Shown: positions 1 through 8,989 of the stretch, piece after piece
Numbering within the stretch: the first letter of the stretch is position 1
How the letters are laid out: the number at the start of each line of letters is the position of its first letter
Source of the DNA: Caballeronia turbans
Lineage (GTDB): Bacteria > Pseudomonadota > Gammaproteobacteria > Burkholderiales > Burkholderiaceae
Direction of reading: 5' to 3'
Assembly (NCBI GenBank): GCA_001544655.2
Contig: FCOD02000005.1
Location: forward strand, 1 to 64,000
Length of the DNA: 64,000 bases
Program-made: the position numbers and the translations under genes
The notes under the pieces: generated by a model
Database searches by the model: none
What the model was told of the DNA's origin: nothing
Seen by the model: the letters and a program-made list of their open reading frames with translations, nothing else

Positions 1-79
1 AATCGATGACGGCTTCGTGCTGACTTGCCAATGTCATCCGGTGAGCGAGCGGGTGGTCGTGAGTTTCGACGAGCGCTGA
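1..79 (+). CDS. paaE: Phenylacetyl-CoA epoxidase reductase subunit PaaE, C-terminal end (5' partial)
   Basis: The reading frame starting at base 2 runs IDDGFVLTCQCHPVSERVVV and on to SFDER before a TGA at 77-79. The pattern of a late Cys after 'GFVLTC' and a closing 'V..FDER' is that of the plant-type 2Fe-2S ferredoxin domain that ends PaaE. PaaE passes electrons from NADPH to the PaaA di-iron epoxidase. Only 25 codons are visible, so the call rests on this tail plus position: the next three genes are phenylacetate-pathway genes in the same direction. The start lies outside the window. Confidence 0.75.
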   Translation, partial: IDDGFVLTCQCHPVSERVVVSFDER

Positions 80-230
80 ACGTCGTTCTTGCTGCAGCGA
101 AAGACGCGCATCGCAACGATGCGTGTGAAGCCGAAGATTTCCAATCAATCAATTCAAGCGCGAAGTCGTTAGCAATGCAACCATTGCACGGCTTCGTTGT
201 GATCGATCATCCTCCACATCGAGACTTGTC

Positions 231-1433
231 ATGACTGAAGCCTTCATCTGCGATGCTATTCGTACGCCCATCGGCCGCTATGGTGGTGTTTTCAAGGACG
301 TCCGCGCCGACGACCTCGGCGCCGTGCCCATCACCGCGCTCATGAAGCGCAATGCATCGGTGGACTGGACGCAGGTTGACGATGTGATCTACGGCTGCGC
401 GAACCAGGCAGGCGAGGACAACCGCAACGTCGCGCGCATGTCGGGCCTGCTGGCGGGCTTGCCCATCGACGTACCCGGCTCGACAATCAACCGCTTGTGC
501 GGTTCGGGCATGGATGCGGTCGGCAGCGCGGCGCGCGCCATTAAGGCGGGCGATGGCTCGCTCTATCTCGCGGGCGGCGTCGAGAGCATGACGCGTGCGC
601 CTTTCGTGATGGGCAAGGCGTCGAGCGCGTTCTCGCGGTCGGCCGACATCTTCGATACCACCATAGGCTGGCGTTTCATCAATCGCGCAATGCGCGAGCG
701 CTATGGCGTCGATTCGATGCCCGAGACCGCGGAAAACGTCGCCGTCGATTTCGGCATCACGCGCGATGCGCAGGACCGCTTCGCACTGCGCAGCCAGCAA
801 CGCGCCGCGCGCGCACAGGCCGATGGCACGCTCGCGCAGGAGATCGTTGCAGTGAACGTGCCGCAAAAGAAGGGCGAAACGATCGCGATCGATCGCGACG
901 AGCATCCGCGCGAAACCACGCTCGAAACGCTCGCCAAACTGAAGGGCGTCGTGCGCCCTGACGGCAGCGTGACGGCGGGCAATGCATCGGGCGTAAATGA
1001 TGGTGCGTGTGCGCTCATCATTGCGAACGAGGAGGCGGCCCGGCGCCACGGACTTACGCCGCGCGCACGCATCATCGGCATGGCGACGGCGGGCGTCGAG
1101 CCACGCATCATGGGCATCGGTCCCGCGCCCGCGACGAAGAAGCTCCTCGCGCGCACAGGGCTCGCGCTGGAACAGTTCGACGTCATCGAACTCAATGAAG
1201 CCTTCGCATCGCAAGGCATCGCGGTGCTGCGTCAACTGCGTCTCGCCGAAGACGATCCACGCGTGAATCCGAACGGCGGCGCCATTGCGCTCGGCCATCC
1301 GCTCGGTGCATCCGGCGCGCGTCTCGTCACGACCGCGCTGTACGAGCTGGAACGCCGCAACGGCCGCTATGCGCTGTGCACGATGTGCATCGGCGTGGGC
1401 CAGGGCATCGCCATCGCGATCGAGCGCGTCTGA
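231..1433 (+). CDS. paaJ: 3-oxoadipyl-CoA / 3-oxo-5,6-dehydrosuberyl-CoA thiolase
   Basis: This is a 400-residue thiolase, the usual length for the PaaJ/PcaF group. It has the acylating cysteine at residue 90 (NRLCGSGMDAV), the GHPLGASGAR motif with the base histidine near residue 355, and the C-terminal CIGVGQG motif with the second catalytic cysteine. The family cleaves 3-oxoadipyl-CoA to succinyl-CoA and acetyl-CoA, the last step of the phenylacetate and beta-ketoadipate routes. It lies about 150 bp after the paaE tail and 12 bp before paaH, so it belongs to the paa operon. PcaF (protocatechuate branch) is nearly indistinguishable by sequence; context favours PaaJ. Confidence 0.9.
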   Translation: MTEAFICDAIRTPIGRYGGVFKDVRADDLGAVPITALMKRNASVDWTQVDDVIYGCANQAGEDNRNVARMSGLLAGLPIDVPGSTINRLCGSGMDAVGSAARAIKAGDGSLYLAGGVESMTRAPFVMGKASSAFSRSADIFDTTIGWRFINRAMRERYGVDSMPETAENVAVDFGITRDAQDRFALRSQQRAARAQADGTLAQEIVAVNVPQKKGETIAIDRDEHPRETTLETLAKLKGVVRPDGSVTAGNASGVNDGACALIIANEEAARRHGLTPRARIIGMATAGVEPRIMGIGPAPATKKLLARTGLALEQFDVIELNEAFASQGIAVLRQLRLAEDDPRVNPNGGAIALGHPLGASGARLVTTALYELERRNGRYALCTMCIGVGQGIAIAIERV

Positions 1434-1445
1434 GGGCTGCGAAAC

Positions 1446-2960
1446 ATGACACAGGCCATTCAGTCATCGGCGGTCGTCGGCGTGATCGGCGCGGGGGCGA
1501 TGGGCGCGGGCATCGCACAAGTCGCGGCACTCGCGGGACACACCGTGCTGCTTTACGATCTCGACGGGAAAGCGCTCGACAAGGCGCGCTCGAGCATCGC
1601 GGCCAACGTGCAGCGCCTGATCGACAAGAAGAGGCTCGATCAGGCCACGGGACACAAGGCCATCGACCGCGCGCATAGCGTGACGAACCTCGCGGACATG
1701 CGCACGGCATCGCTCGTGATCGAAGCCGTCGCCGAGAGGCTCGATGTCAAGCGTGCATTGTTCAGCGAACTCGAAAGCATCGTCACGCCCGAGTGCATAC
1801 TCGCGACCAACACGTCGTCGATTTCGATCACGGCGATCGCTGCGCCCCTGAAGCATCCGTCGCGTGTGGTCGGCATGCACTTCTTCAACCCCGCGCCGCT
1901 GATGGCGCTCGTCGAAGTCGTGCGTGGACTCGCAACATCGCATGACGTTGCGCAAACGGTCTACGCGACGTCGGCCGCATGGGGCAAGAGGCCGGTTCAT
2001 GCAAGGTCGACGCCGGGTTTCATCGTCAATCGCGTGGCGCGGCCCTTCTATGCCGAAGCTCTGCGCGTGCTCAACGAGCAGGGCGCGGACGCAGCTTCCA
2101 TCGATGCCGTCATGCGCGATTCGGGCGGCTTCAGAATGGGCCCGTTCGAACTGATGGACCTGATCGGTCACGATGTGAACTTCGCCGTGACGCTATCGGT
2201 GTTCAACGCGTACTTCAACGATCCGCGCTTCACGCCTTCGCTGATTCAGCAGGAACTGGTGAATGCGGGCTTTCTGGGTCGAAAGACGGAACGCGGCTTC
2301 TATGACTATGGCGCCAACGCCGCGAAGCCTGCTGCGCGCATCGAGACGCATACGCGCACGCCTTCGAAGATCGTGCCCGGTGAAAGCGCCCCGTTGTATG
2401 AGCGACTGCAAGCGCGCCTCGCCGAAGCGAGCGCGAGCCGTAACGATATGCCCGGCCTCGTCGCGCAAATCGACGATGCTTATCTCTTTCTGACCGATGG
2501 ACGCACCGCCACCGAACGCGCGCACGCGCTCGGCATCGACAACATCGTGCTGATCGATCTCGCGCTCGATTATGCGACCGCGCAAAGCGTCGCGATCACG
2601 CGAGCGCGTCAATGCGCCGACGATGCCTACGCTGCCGCAGCCGGCGCACTGACGAAGGCTGGCTATGCCGTGGTGCCATTGAAAGATATCGCCGGCATGG
2701 CCGTGATGCGCACCGTTGCGATGCTCGTCAACGAAGCGGCGGAGGCGGTGAATCAGGGCGTCTGCACGAGCGCGGATCTCGATCTCGCGATGGAGAAGGG
2801 CGTGAACTATCCGCTCGGGCCGCTTGCGTGGGGCGAGCGCATCGGCATCGCGCGCATTCACGATGTGTTGCTCCATCTCACGGCGCATTACGGCGAAGAC
2901 CGCTATCGCGCATCGCCACTCATCGCTGGCTTGCGCTATTCAGACCAACGCTTCCACTAA
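1446..2960 (+). CDS. paaH: 3-hydroxyadipyl-CoA dehydrogenase PaaH
   Basis: The 504-residue protein opens with the NAD-binding Rossmann fingerprint GVIGAGAMGAGIAQ (residues 12-25). It has the HFFNPAPLMALVEVV segment typical of 3-hydroxyacyl-CoA dehydrogenases, and two C-terminal 3HCDH domains, as expected for the roughly 500-residue PaaH type. It oxidises 3-hydroxyadipyl-CoA to 3-oxoadipyl-CoA, the substrate of the preceding thiolase. A GAGGG element about 9 bases before the ATG fits as ribosome binding site. A generic 3-hydroxybutyryl-CoA dehydrogenase is possible, but length and neighbours argue for PaaH. Confidence 0.9.
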   Translation: MTQAIQSSAVVGVIGAGAMGAGIAQVAALAGHTVLLYDLDGKALDKARSSIAANVQRLIDKKRLDQATGHKAIDRAHSVTNLADMRTASLVIEAVAERLDVKRALFSELESIVTPECILATNTSSISITAIAAPLKHPSRVVGMHFFNPAPLMALVEVVRGLATSHDVAQTVYATSAAWGKRPVHARSTPGFIVNRVARPFYAEALRVLNEQGADAASIDAVMRDSGGFRMGPFELMDLIGHDVNFAVTLSVFNAYFNDPRFTPSLIQQELVNAGFLGRKTERGFYDYGANAAKPAARIETHTRTPSKIVPGESAPLYERLQARLAEASASRNDMPGLVAQIDDAYLFLTDGRTATERAHALGIDNIVLIDLALDYATAQSVAITRARQCADDAYAAAAGALTKAGYAVVPLKDIAGMAVMRTVAMLVNEAAEAVNQGVCTSADLDLAMEKGVNYPLGPLAWGERIGIARIHDVLLHLTAHYGEDRYRASPLIAGLRYSDQRFH

Positions 2961-3008
2961 AGCGAATTCGCGTCATTCACTCATCGATCATTCATGCAGG
3001 AGACAACC

Positions 3009-4334
3009 ATGGTCCAAACCATTGCACAGCAGAGCGAACTGGAACCGATCGAACGCGCGAGCCGTGACGAGCTTCAGGCGCTGCAACTCGAACGCCTGAA
3101 GTGGACGTTGCGACACGCCTATGAGAACGTGCCGCACTATCGTCGCGCATTCGACGCGGCAGGTGTGCATCCCGACGACTTGCGCGAGCTGTCCGATCTC
3201 GCACGGTTTCCGACCACGACGAAAACCGATTTACGTGACAACTATCCCTTCGGACTCTTTGCGGTGCCGCGGGATCAGGTCGTGCGTGTGCATGCATCGA
3301 GCGGCACGACAGGCAAGCCGACCGTGGTCGGCTACACGGCGAAGGATATCGACACATGGGCGAACGTCACCGCGCGTTCGATTCGCGCCGCGGGCGGGCG
3401 CAAGGGCGATACGCTGCATAACGCCTTCGGTTATGGCCTTTTCACAGGCGGCCTCGGGATTCACTACGGCGCGGAACGTCTGGGCTGCATGGTCGTGCCG
3501 ATGTCGGGCGGCCAGACCGAGAAGCAGGTGCAACTGATCCGCGACTTCGAGCCGAAAATCATACTCGTCACGCCTTCGTACATGTTGAATCTGCTCGACG
3601 AGATGGCGCGACAGGGCATGGACCCGGCCAACACGTCGCTCAAGATCGGCATCTTCGGGGCGGAGCCGTGGAGCCAGGGCTTACGCAGCGAGATCGAAAC
3701 GCGCGCGGGCATTCAGGCGCTCGATATCTACGGGCTTTCGGAAATCATGGGTCCGGGCGTCGCATGCGAATGCATCGAAACGAAGGACGGCCCGACCATC
3801 TGGGAAGATCATTTCTATCCCGAGATCATCGATCCGGTGACGGGAGAGGTGCTTCCCGAAGGCGCCACGGGCGAGCTCGTTTTCACGTCGCTCACGAAGG
3901 AAGCGATGCCGATGATCCGCTACCGCACGCGCGATCTCACGTCTTTGCTGCCGCCGAGCGCGCGTTCGATGCGCCGCCTCGCGAAGATCACGGGCCGCTC
4001 GGACGACATGCTCATCATTCGCGGCGTGAATGTGTTCCCGAGCCAGATTGAAGAATTGGTTCTCGCGATTCCGCGTTTGAGCGGTCAGTATCAATTGTGC
4101 GTATCGCGCGAGGGCCACATGGATTCGCTGTCGGTTTCGGTCGAAGCGCGCGCCGAAGTCTGCGCGACGTTGAACGAGAGCGAACGTGCCGGTCTGTCGC
4201 GCGAGTTGCAAAGCCGCGTGAAGACGATGGTCGGCGTATCGACGCAAGTGCGCGTGCTCGATTCCGGCGCACTGCCGACGACTGCAACGGGCAAGGCGAA
4301 ACGCGTGCTCGATCTACGTTCCGCAACCGTCTGA
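3009..4334 (+). CDS. paaK: Phenylacetate-CoA ligase PaaK
   Basis: This adenylate-forming enzyme activates phenylacetate to phenylacetyl-CoA, the entry step of the pathway. The P-loop SSGTTGKPTVVGYT lies near residues 97-110, followed by GIFGAEPW and GLSEIMGPG, all typical of PaaK. The in-frame ATG at 2994 overlaps the ribosome binding site (AGGAG at 2998-3002), so the ATG at 3009 (MVQTIAQQ) is the more likely start, giving 441 residues. It is the last gene of the visible paa run; a GC-rich hairpin follows. Confidence 0.93.
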   Translation: MVQTIAQQSELEPIERASRDELQALQLERLKWTLRHAYENVPHYRRAFDAAGVHPDDLRELSDLARFPTTTKTDLRDNYPFGLFAVPRDQVVRVHASSGTTGKPTVVGYTAKDIDTWANVTARSIRAAGGRKGDTLHNAFGYGLFTGGLGIHYGAERLGCMVVPMSGGQTEKQVQLIRDFEPKIILVTPSYMLNLLDEMARQGMDPANTSLKIGIFGAEPWSQGLRSEIETRAGIQALDIYGLSEIMGPGVACECIETKDGPTIWEDHFYPEIIDPVTGEVLPEGATGELVFTSLTKEAMPMIRYRTRDLTSLLPPSARSMRRLAKITGRSDDMLIIRGVNVFPSQIEELVLAIPRLSGQYQLCVSREGHMDSLSVSVEARAEVCATLNESERAGLSRELQSRVKTMVGVSTQVRVLDSGALPTTATGKAKRVLDLRSATV

Positions 4335-4348
4335 ACCCTGTTTATTCA

Positions 4349-4371
4349 GCGCCTCGCGTTCCGCGAGGCGC
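4349..4371 (+). terminator. Possible hairpin terminator after paaK
   Basis: GCGCCTCGC (4349-4357) and GCGAGGCGC (4363-4371) form a perfect 9-bp stem with a 5-base loop, 15 bases after the paaK stop codon. The following bases (cattcgattccc) are not a strong T-run, so this may be a weak or Rho-assisted terminator. The remaining 200 bp before the efflux operon show no gene. Confidence 0.45.
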
Positions 4372-4576
4372 CATTCGATTCCCACCAATTGGAAGCACTT
4401 GTTCCATTTCCGGTGCGGCTCCGCATTCTTCTGCAGAAATCTTTCCGCATAAACCCTCGCAACCGTTTGCGCGAATTGTTTTGTAAGCTTCTGTTGTGTC
4501 ATCGTAGCGGGTGCATTCGCGCAGTCGTCGAACAGTATTCGAATAACGAACACCAAACGGGGCAGGCAGAATTTAG

Positions 4577-7500
4577 ATGTGGATCGTCAGACTCGCGCTC
4601 AAGCGCCCGTACACGTTCATCGTCCTGTCGCTGCTCTTGCTGATCATCGGTCCGCTCGTCATCCTGCGCACACCGACCGATATCTTCCCCAACATCGATA
4701 TTCCGGTAGTCAGCGTCATCTGGTCGTACACGGGCCTGCCGCCCGATCAGATGGAGCGCCGCATCACGCTGAATTACGAACGCGGCTTGTCGGTGGCGGT
4801 CAACGACATCGAGCACATCGAGTCGGAATCGCTGCCGGGCATCGCGGTCATTCGCATCTACTTTCAGCCGAACGCGAATGTCGATGAAGCGATCGCGGAA
4901 ATCACCGCGCTTTCGCAGACGCAATTGCGCTCGCTGCCGCCCGGCATCACGCCGCCCAACATCTTGCGCTTCAATGCATCGACGGTGCCGATTCTGCGGC
5001 TCGCGTTGTCCTCGGCTGAACTCACCGAGCAGCAGCTCTACGACTTCGGCAACAGCTTCCTGAAGACGCAACTCGCGACCGTGCAGGGCGCGTCGGTGCC
5101 GCTGCCTTATGGCGGCAAGCAGCGGCAGATCATGGTCGATATCGACTCGCGCAAGCTGCAGGCGAAGAACCTCGCGCCCACCGATGTCGTCAATGCGATC
5201 AGCGCGCAAAACCTCATTCTTCCCACGGGCACGACGAAGATCGGTTCGACGGAGTACTCGGTCGGCCTGAACGCGAGCCCGGGCTCGATAGAAGGGCTCA
5301 ACGACATCCCGATCCGCACGGGTCCGGGCGGCACGATCTATATCAAGGACGTCGCCCATGTGCGCGACGGTTTTCAGCCGCAGACCAATATCGTGCGCGT
5401 GAACGGCACGCGCGCGTCCTTACTCACGATCAACAAGAGCGGCAATGCATCGACGCTCGATATCGTCGCGCGCGTGAAGAACCTGTTGCCGACCTTGCGC
5501 GGCATGGTGCCCGACTCGCTCAAGATCGAGCCGGTCGCGGATCAATCGCTCTTCGTGCGCGCATCGGTGTCGGGCGTGTTGCGCGAAGCGGTGATCGCGG
5601 CTGGCCTGACCGCGCTGATGGTCCTGCTCTTCCTGGGAAGCTGGCGCGCGACGCTCATCATCGCGATCTCCATACCGCTCTCGATGCTGACGTCCATCGT
5701 CGCGCTTTCCGCGATCGGGCAGACCATCAACATCATGACGCTGGGCGGCCTCGCGCTGGCGGTCGGCATTCTCGTCGACGATGCGACAGTTGCAATCGAA
5801 AATATCAGCCAGAACCTGGAGCAGGGCAAGGAACTGGAGCAGGCGATCCTCGACGGCGCTCAACAGATCGCAGTGCCGACGCTCGTATCCACGCTCTCGA
5901 TCTGCATCGTGTTCATTCCGATGTTCCTGCTGACCGGCGTCGCGCATTACCTCTTCGTGCCGATGGCCGAGGCCGTCGTGTTCGCGATGCTCGCGTCGTA
6001 CTTCTTCTCGCGCACGCTCGTTCCGACGCTCGCGAAATACCTGTTGCGTCATCACGAGCACATGGGCGGCGATGTCGAGTCGATGAAGGGATCGCGCAAT
6101 CCGTTCGTGCGCATCCATCTCGCGTTCGAGCGTCACTTCGAATCCGTGCGCAATCGATATCGACGTTTTCTCGAAGCGCGGCTTTTGCATCCGGGACGCT
6201 TTGCATCGCTGTTCCTGCTGTGCTGCCTGCTTTCGCTCGGGCTTGCACCGTTCCTCGGACGCGACTTCTTTCCGTCGATCGATTCAGGCGTGATTGCGCT
6301 GCATTTGCGCGCGAAGACCGGCACGCGCATCGAGGAAACGGCGGCACTCACCGACCGCGTCGATGCGCGCATCAGGCAACTCATTCCACGCGGCGAGATT
6401 CGCTCGATCATCGACAACATGGGCTTGCCGGTGTCGGGCATCAATCTCTCGTACAGCAACACGGGTACGGTCAGTTCCGCCGATGCCGACGTGCTCATCA
6501 GCCTGAACGAAGATCACGCGCCGACCGAAGGCTATATCCATGAGTTGCGCAAGCGCCTGCCGCAGGAGTTTCCCGGCGTGACGTTCTCGTTTCTGCCCGC
6601 GGATATCGTGAGTCAGATTCTCAACTTCGGCGTGCCCGCGCCGATCGACATCGCCATTACCGGACGCGATGCGCAGGCCAATCGCGCACTCGCGAACCGC
6701 TTGCTGGAAAAGATCCGCCGCGTGCCGGGGCTCGTCGATGCGCGCATCCAGCAGCCGTCCGATCTGCCATCGATCAATGTCGAAGTGGATCGCACCAAAG
6801 CGCTGCAAGCGGGTTTCACGCAGCGCGACGTCGCGAACAACCTGCTCATCACGCTCTCCGGCAGCCAGCAGACGACGCCCACGTTCTGGCTCAATCCGGT
6901 GAACGGCGTGAGCTACAACGTCATCACGACGGCGCCGCAATACGACATGAACTCGCTGCAATCGGTGGCCAACATTCCGGTCACGTCCGCGAGCGGCAAG
7001 ACCAATATTCTCGGCGCGCTCGCAACGCTATCGCGCGGCGCGCGCGATGCGGTCGTGTATCACTACAACGCGCAGACCACCATCAATCTCTATGCGACGA
7101 CCGAGCGGCGCGATCTCGGCGCGGTATCCGACGACGTGCAACGCATCATCGACGAAGCGCGCGGCGAGTTGCCCAAAGGCTCGTCGATCGACATGCGCGG
7201 CCAGGTCGAGACGATGAACGGATCGTTCTCCGGGCTCGCGTTCGGCCTCATTCTCGCGGTCGTGCTCGTGTATCTCTTGATCGTCGTGAACTTCCAGTCG
7301 TGGCTCGATCCGTTCATCATCATCACCGCATTGCCGGGCGCGCTCGCGGGCATCGTGTGGATGCTGTTCCTCACGCATACGACGCTGTCGATTCCCGCGT
7401 TGACGGGCGCGATCATGTGTATCGGCATCGCGACGGCGAACAGCATTCTCGTGGTGAGCTTCGCGCGCGCGGCGCTCGCCGAGCACGGCGATGCGGTGCG

Positions 7501-7765
7501 CTGCGCGCTCGAAGCAGGCTACTCGCGCTTCAGGCCGGTGCTGATGACGGCACTCGCAATGATGATCGGCATGGTGCCGATGGCGATCGGTCTCGGCGAA
7601 GGCGGCGAGCAGAATGCGCCGCTCGGGCGCGCGGTGATCGGCGGGCTGATGGTCGGCACGGTCGCGACATTGTTCTTCGTGCCGGTCGTGTTCTCGATGA
7701 TCTACCGGCGCATGGAAGCACGCGGCAAGGGACCAGGCGCCACGGCCAGAGAAGCGGCGCAATAA
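4577..7765 (+). CDS. RND efflux pump, inner-membrane permease (AcrB/HAE1 family)
   Basis: The 1062-residue length is standard for hydrophobe/amphiphile efflux pumps. Twelve membrane segments are expected: one at the N-terminus (residues 10-30), then two blocks around 335-490 and 870-1040. The proton-relay pair DD is present in LAVGILVDDATVAIENI (about residue 400). The pump exchanges protons for substrate across the inner membrane. It is the first gene of a pump-adaptor-channel operon; most such operons place the adaptor first. Substrate cannot be told from sequence. No TetR or two-component regulator is adjacent. Confidence 0.93.
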   Translation: MWIVRLALKRPYTFIVLSLLLLIIGPLVILRTPTDIFPNIDIPVVSVIWSYTGLPPDQMERRITLNYERGLSVAVNDIEHIESESLPGIAVIRIYFQPNANVDEAIAEITALSQTQLRSLPPGITPPNILRFNASTVPILRLALSSAELTEQQLYDFGNSFLKTQLATVQGASVPLPYGGKQRQIMVDIDSRKLQAKNLAPTDVVNAISAQNLILPTGTTKIGSTEYSVGLNASPGSIEGLNDIPIRTGPGGTIYIKDVAHVRDGFQPQTNIVRVNGTRASLLTINKSGNASTLDIVARVKNLLPTLRGMVPDSLKIEPVADQSLFVRASVSGVLREAVIAAGLTALMVLLFLGSWRATLIIAISIPLSMLTSIVALSAIGQTINIMTLGGLALAVGILVDDATVAIENISQNLEQGKELEQAILDGAQQIAVPTLVSTLSICIVFIPMFLLTGVAHYLFVPMAEAVVFAMLASYFFSRTLVPTLAKYLLRHHEHMGGDVESMKGSRNPFVRIHLAFERHFESVRNRYRRFLEARLLHPGRFASLFLLCCLLSLGLAPFLGRDFFPSIDSGVIALHLRAKTGTRIEETAALTDRVDARIRQLIPRGEIRSIIDNMGLPVSGINLSYSNTGTVSSADADVLISLNEDHAPTEGYIHELRKRLPQEFPGVTFSFLPADIVSQILNFGVPAPIDIAITGRDAQANRALANRLLEKIRRVPGLVDARIQQPSDLPSINVEVDRTKALQAGFTQRDVANNLLITLSGSQQTTPTFWLNPVNGVSYNVITTAPQYDMNSLQSVANIPVTSASGKTNILGALATLSRGARDAVVYHYNAQTTINLYATTERRDLGAVSDDVQRIIDEARGELPKGSSIDMRGQVETMNGSFSGLAFGLILAVVLVYLLIVVNFQSWLDPFIIITALPGALAGIVWMLFLTHTTLSIPALTGAIMCIGIATANSILVVSFARAALAEHGDAVRCALEAGYSRFRPVLMTALAMMIGMVPMAIGLGEGGEQNAPLGRAVIGGLMVGTVATLFFVPVVFSMIYRRMEARGKGPGATAREAAQ

Positions 7766-7792
7766 AACAATCGATCAGTGGGTGGAGCAAGA

Positions 7793-8989
7793 ATGGAAGA
7801 GCAGGGGTCGCAACGATCGGGCATCACGCGGCGAGGGCGTTTATGGCTCGTGATCGCGCTCGTGGTGGTCGTCGGGCTCGTCGCGCAAGGCATACTCTCG
7901 CGGCGCGCGGCGCATGCGGAACTCGAGCGCGATGCGAACGAGCATGGCGTGCAGACGGTGGAAGTCATCAAGCCGACGCGCATGAAGGCGTCGCAGGATC
8001 TCGTGTTGGCCGGCGATATCCGCGCGTTCTCCGATGCGCCGATCTTCGCGCGCACGAATGGTTATCTGAAGCGCTGGACCGTCGATATCGGCACGAAGGT
8101 GAAGAAGGGGCAGTTGCTCGCGGAGATCGATGCGCCCGAGATCAACGATCAGCTTCGCCAGGCCCGCGCCGATGCGCAAACGGCGCGCGCGAACTATCTG
8201 CTTGCAAAGACGACCGCGCAACGCTGGGCGGAGATGCTGAAGAACAATTCGGTGTCGCGTCAGGAAACCGATGAAAAGAACGGCGACATGCTCGCGAAGG
8301 AAGCCGCGCTGAATGCGGCGCAGGCGAACGTGTCGCGGCTCGAACAGCTCGTGTCGTTCCAAAAGATCTATGCGCCGTTCGATGGCGTCGTCACGGCGCG
8401 CAATACGGATGTCGGGCAGTTGATCGATGCGGGCAGCGGCAGTGCGGGCCGCGAGCTCTTTCACATTCAGGATGCGTCGACGTTGCGCGTGTTCGTCGAT
8501 GTGCCGCAGGCGTATGCGCGCATGATTTCGGTCGGTTTGCCCGCGGAGTTGCTGCTCAACGAGGAGCGCAACCGCAAGTTCGACGGCGTCACGGTGCGCA
8601 CGGCGGGCGCGGTCGATCCCGTCGCGCGCACGATGCGTGTCGAAGTCGATGTAAAGAATCCGACGGGCGACTTGCTCGCAGGTGCATATGCGCAGGTGCG
8701 CTTTCGTCTGACGAGCGCGAATCCTTCCTTCACGCTGCCGGGCAATGCGCTGCTGTTTCGTCCCGATGGCGTGCATGCCGCGAGCGTCGATGCGAACAAT
8801 CGCGTGAAGCTCCTGCCTATCATGCTCGGCACGGACTACGGCACGCGCGTGTCCATCGTTTCCGGGTTGAATGGCGACGAGCGTGTGATCGTGAATCCGC
8901 CCGATTCGATCATCGACGGCGCGGCGGTGCGTATCGGACGCGAGGGCGCGCGCGGCGGGGCGGCGAAGCAGGAAGGAAACGAATCGTGA
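7793..8989 (+). CDS. RND efflux periplasmic adaptor (membrane fusion protein)
   Basis: The 398-residue protein has an N-terminal membrane anchor (LWLVIALVVVVGLVAQGIL) without a lipobox. A lipoyl-like half follows (GDIRAFSDAPIFARTNGYLKRW), then a coiled-coil hairpin (about residues 110-190) and a beta-barrel region, the normal HlyD/AcrA order. It bridges the pump and the outer-membrane channel. I chose ATG 7793 because GGAG at 7783-7786 sits 6 bases upstream; an in-frame GTG at 7778 lacks a site. Its stop overlaps the next start (TGATG), suggesting translational coupling. Confidence 0.92.
   Translation: MEEQGSQRSGITRRGRLWLVIALVVVVGLVAQGILSRRAAHAELERDANEHGVQTVEVIKPTRMKASQDLVLAGDIRAFSDAPIFARTNGYLKRWTVDIGTKVKKGQLLAEIDAPEINDQLRQARADAQTARANYLLAKTTAQRWAEMLKNNSVSRQETDEKNGDMLAKEAALNAAQANVSRLEQLVSFQKIYAPFDGVVTARNTDVGQLIDAGSGSAGRELFHIQDASTLRVFVDVPQAYARMISVGLPAELLLNEERNRKFDGVTVRTAGAVDPVARTMRVEVDVKNPTGDLLAGAYAQVRFRLTSANPSFTLPGNALLFRPDGVHAASVDANNRVKLLPIMLGTDYGTRVSIVSGLNGDERVIVNPPDSIIDGAAVRIGREGARGGAAKQEGNES

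Noticed and set aside
25-234. 69-codon plus-strand frame before the thiolase
   Set aside because: It overlaps the paaE tail in another frame and has no ribosome binding site.
207-1298. Long minus-strand open frame opposite the thiolase gene
   Set aside because: It is opposite a well-supported thiolase, has Arg/His/Ala-rich composition and no recognisable family; this is the usual antisense shadow in GC-rich DNA.
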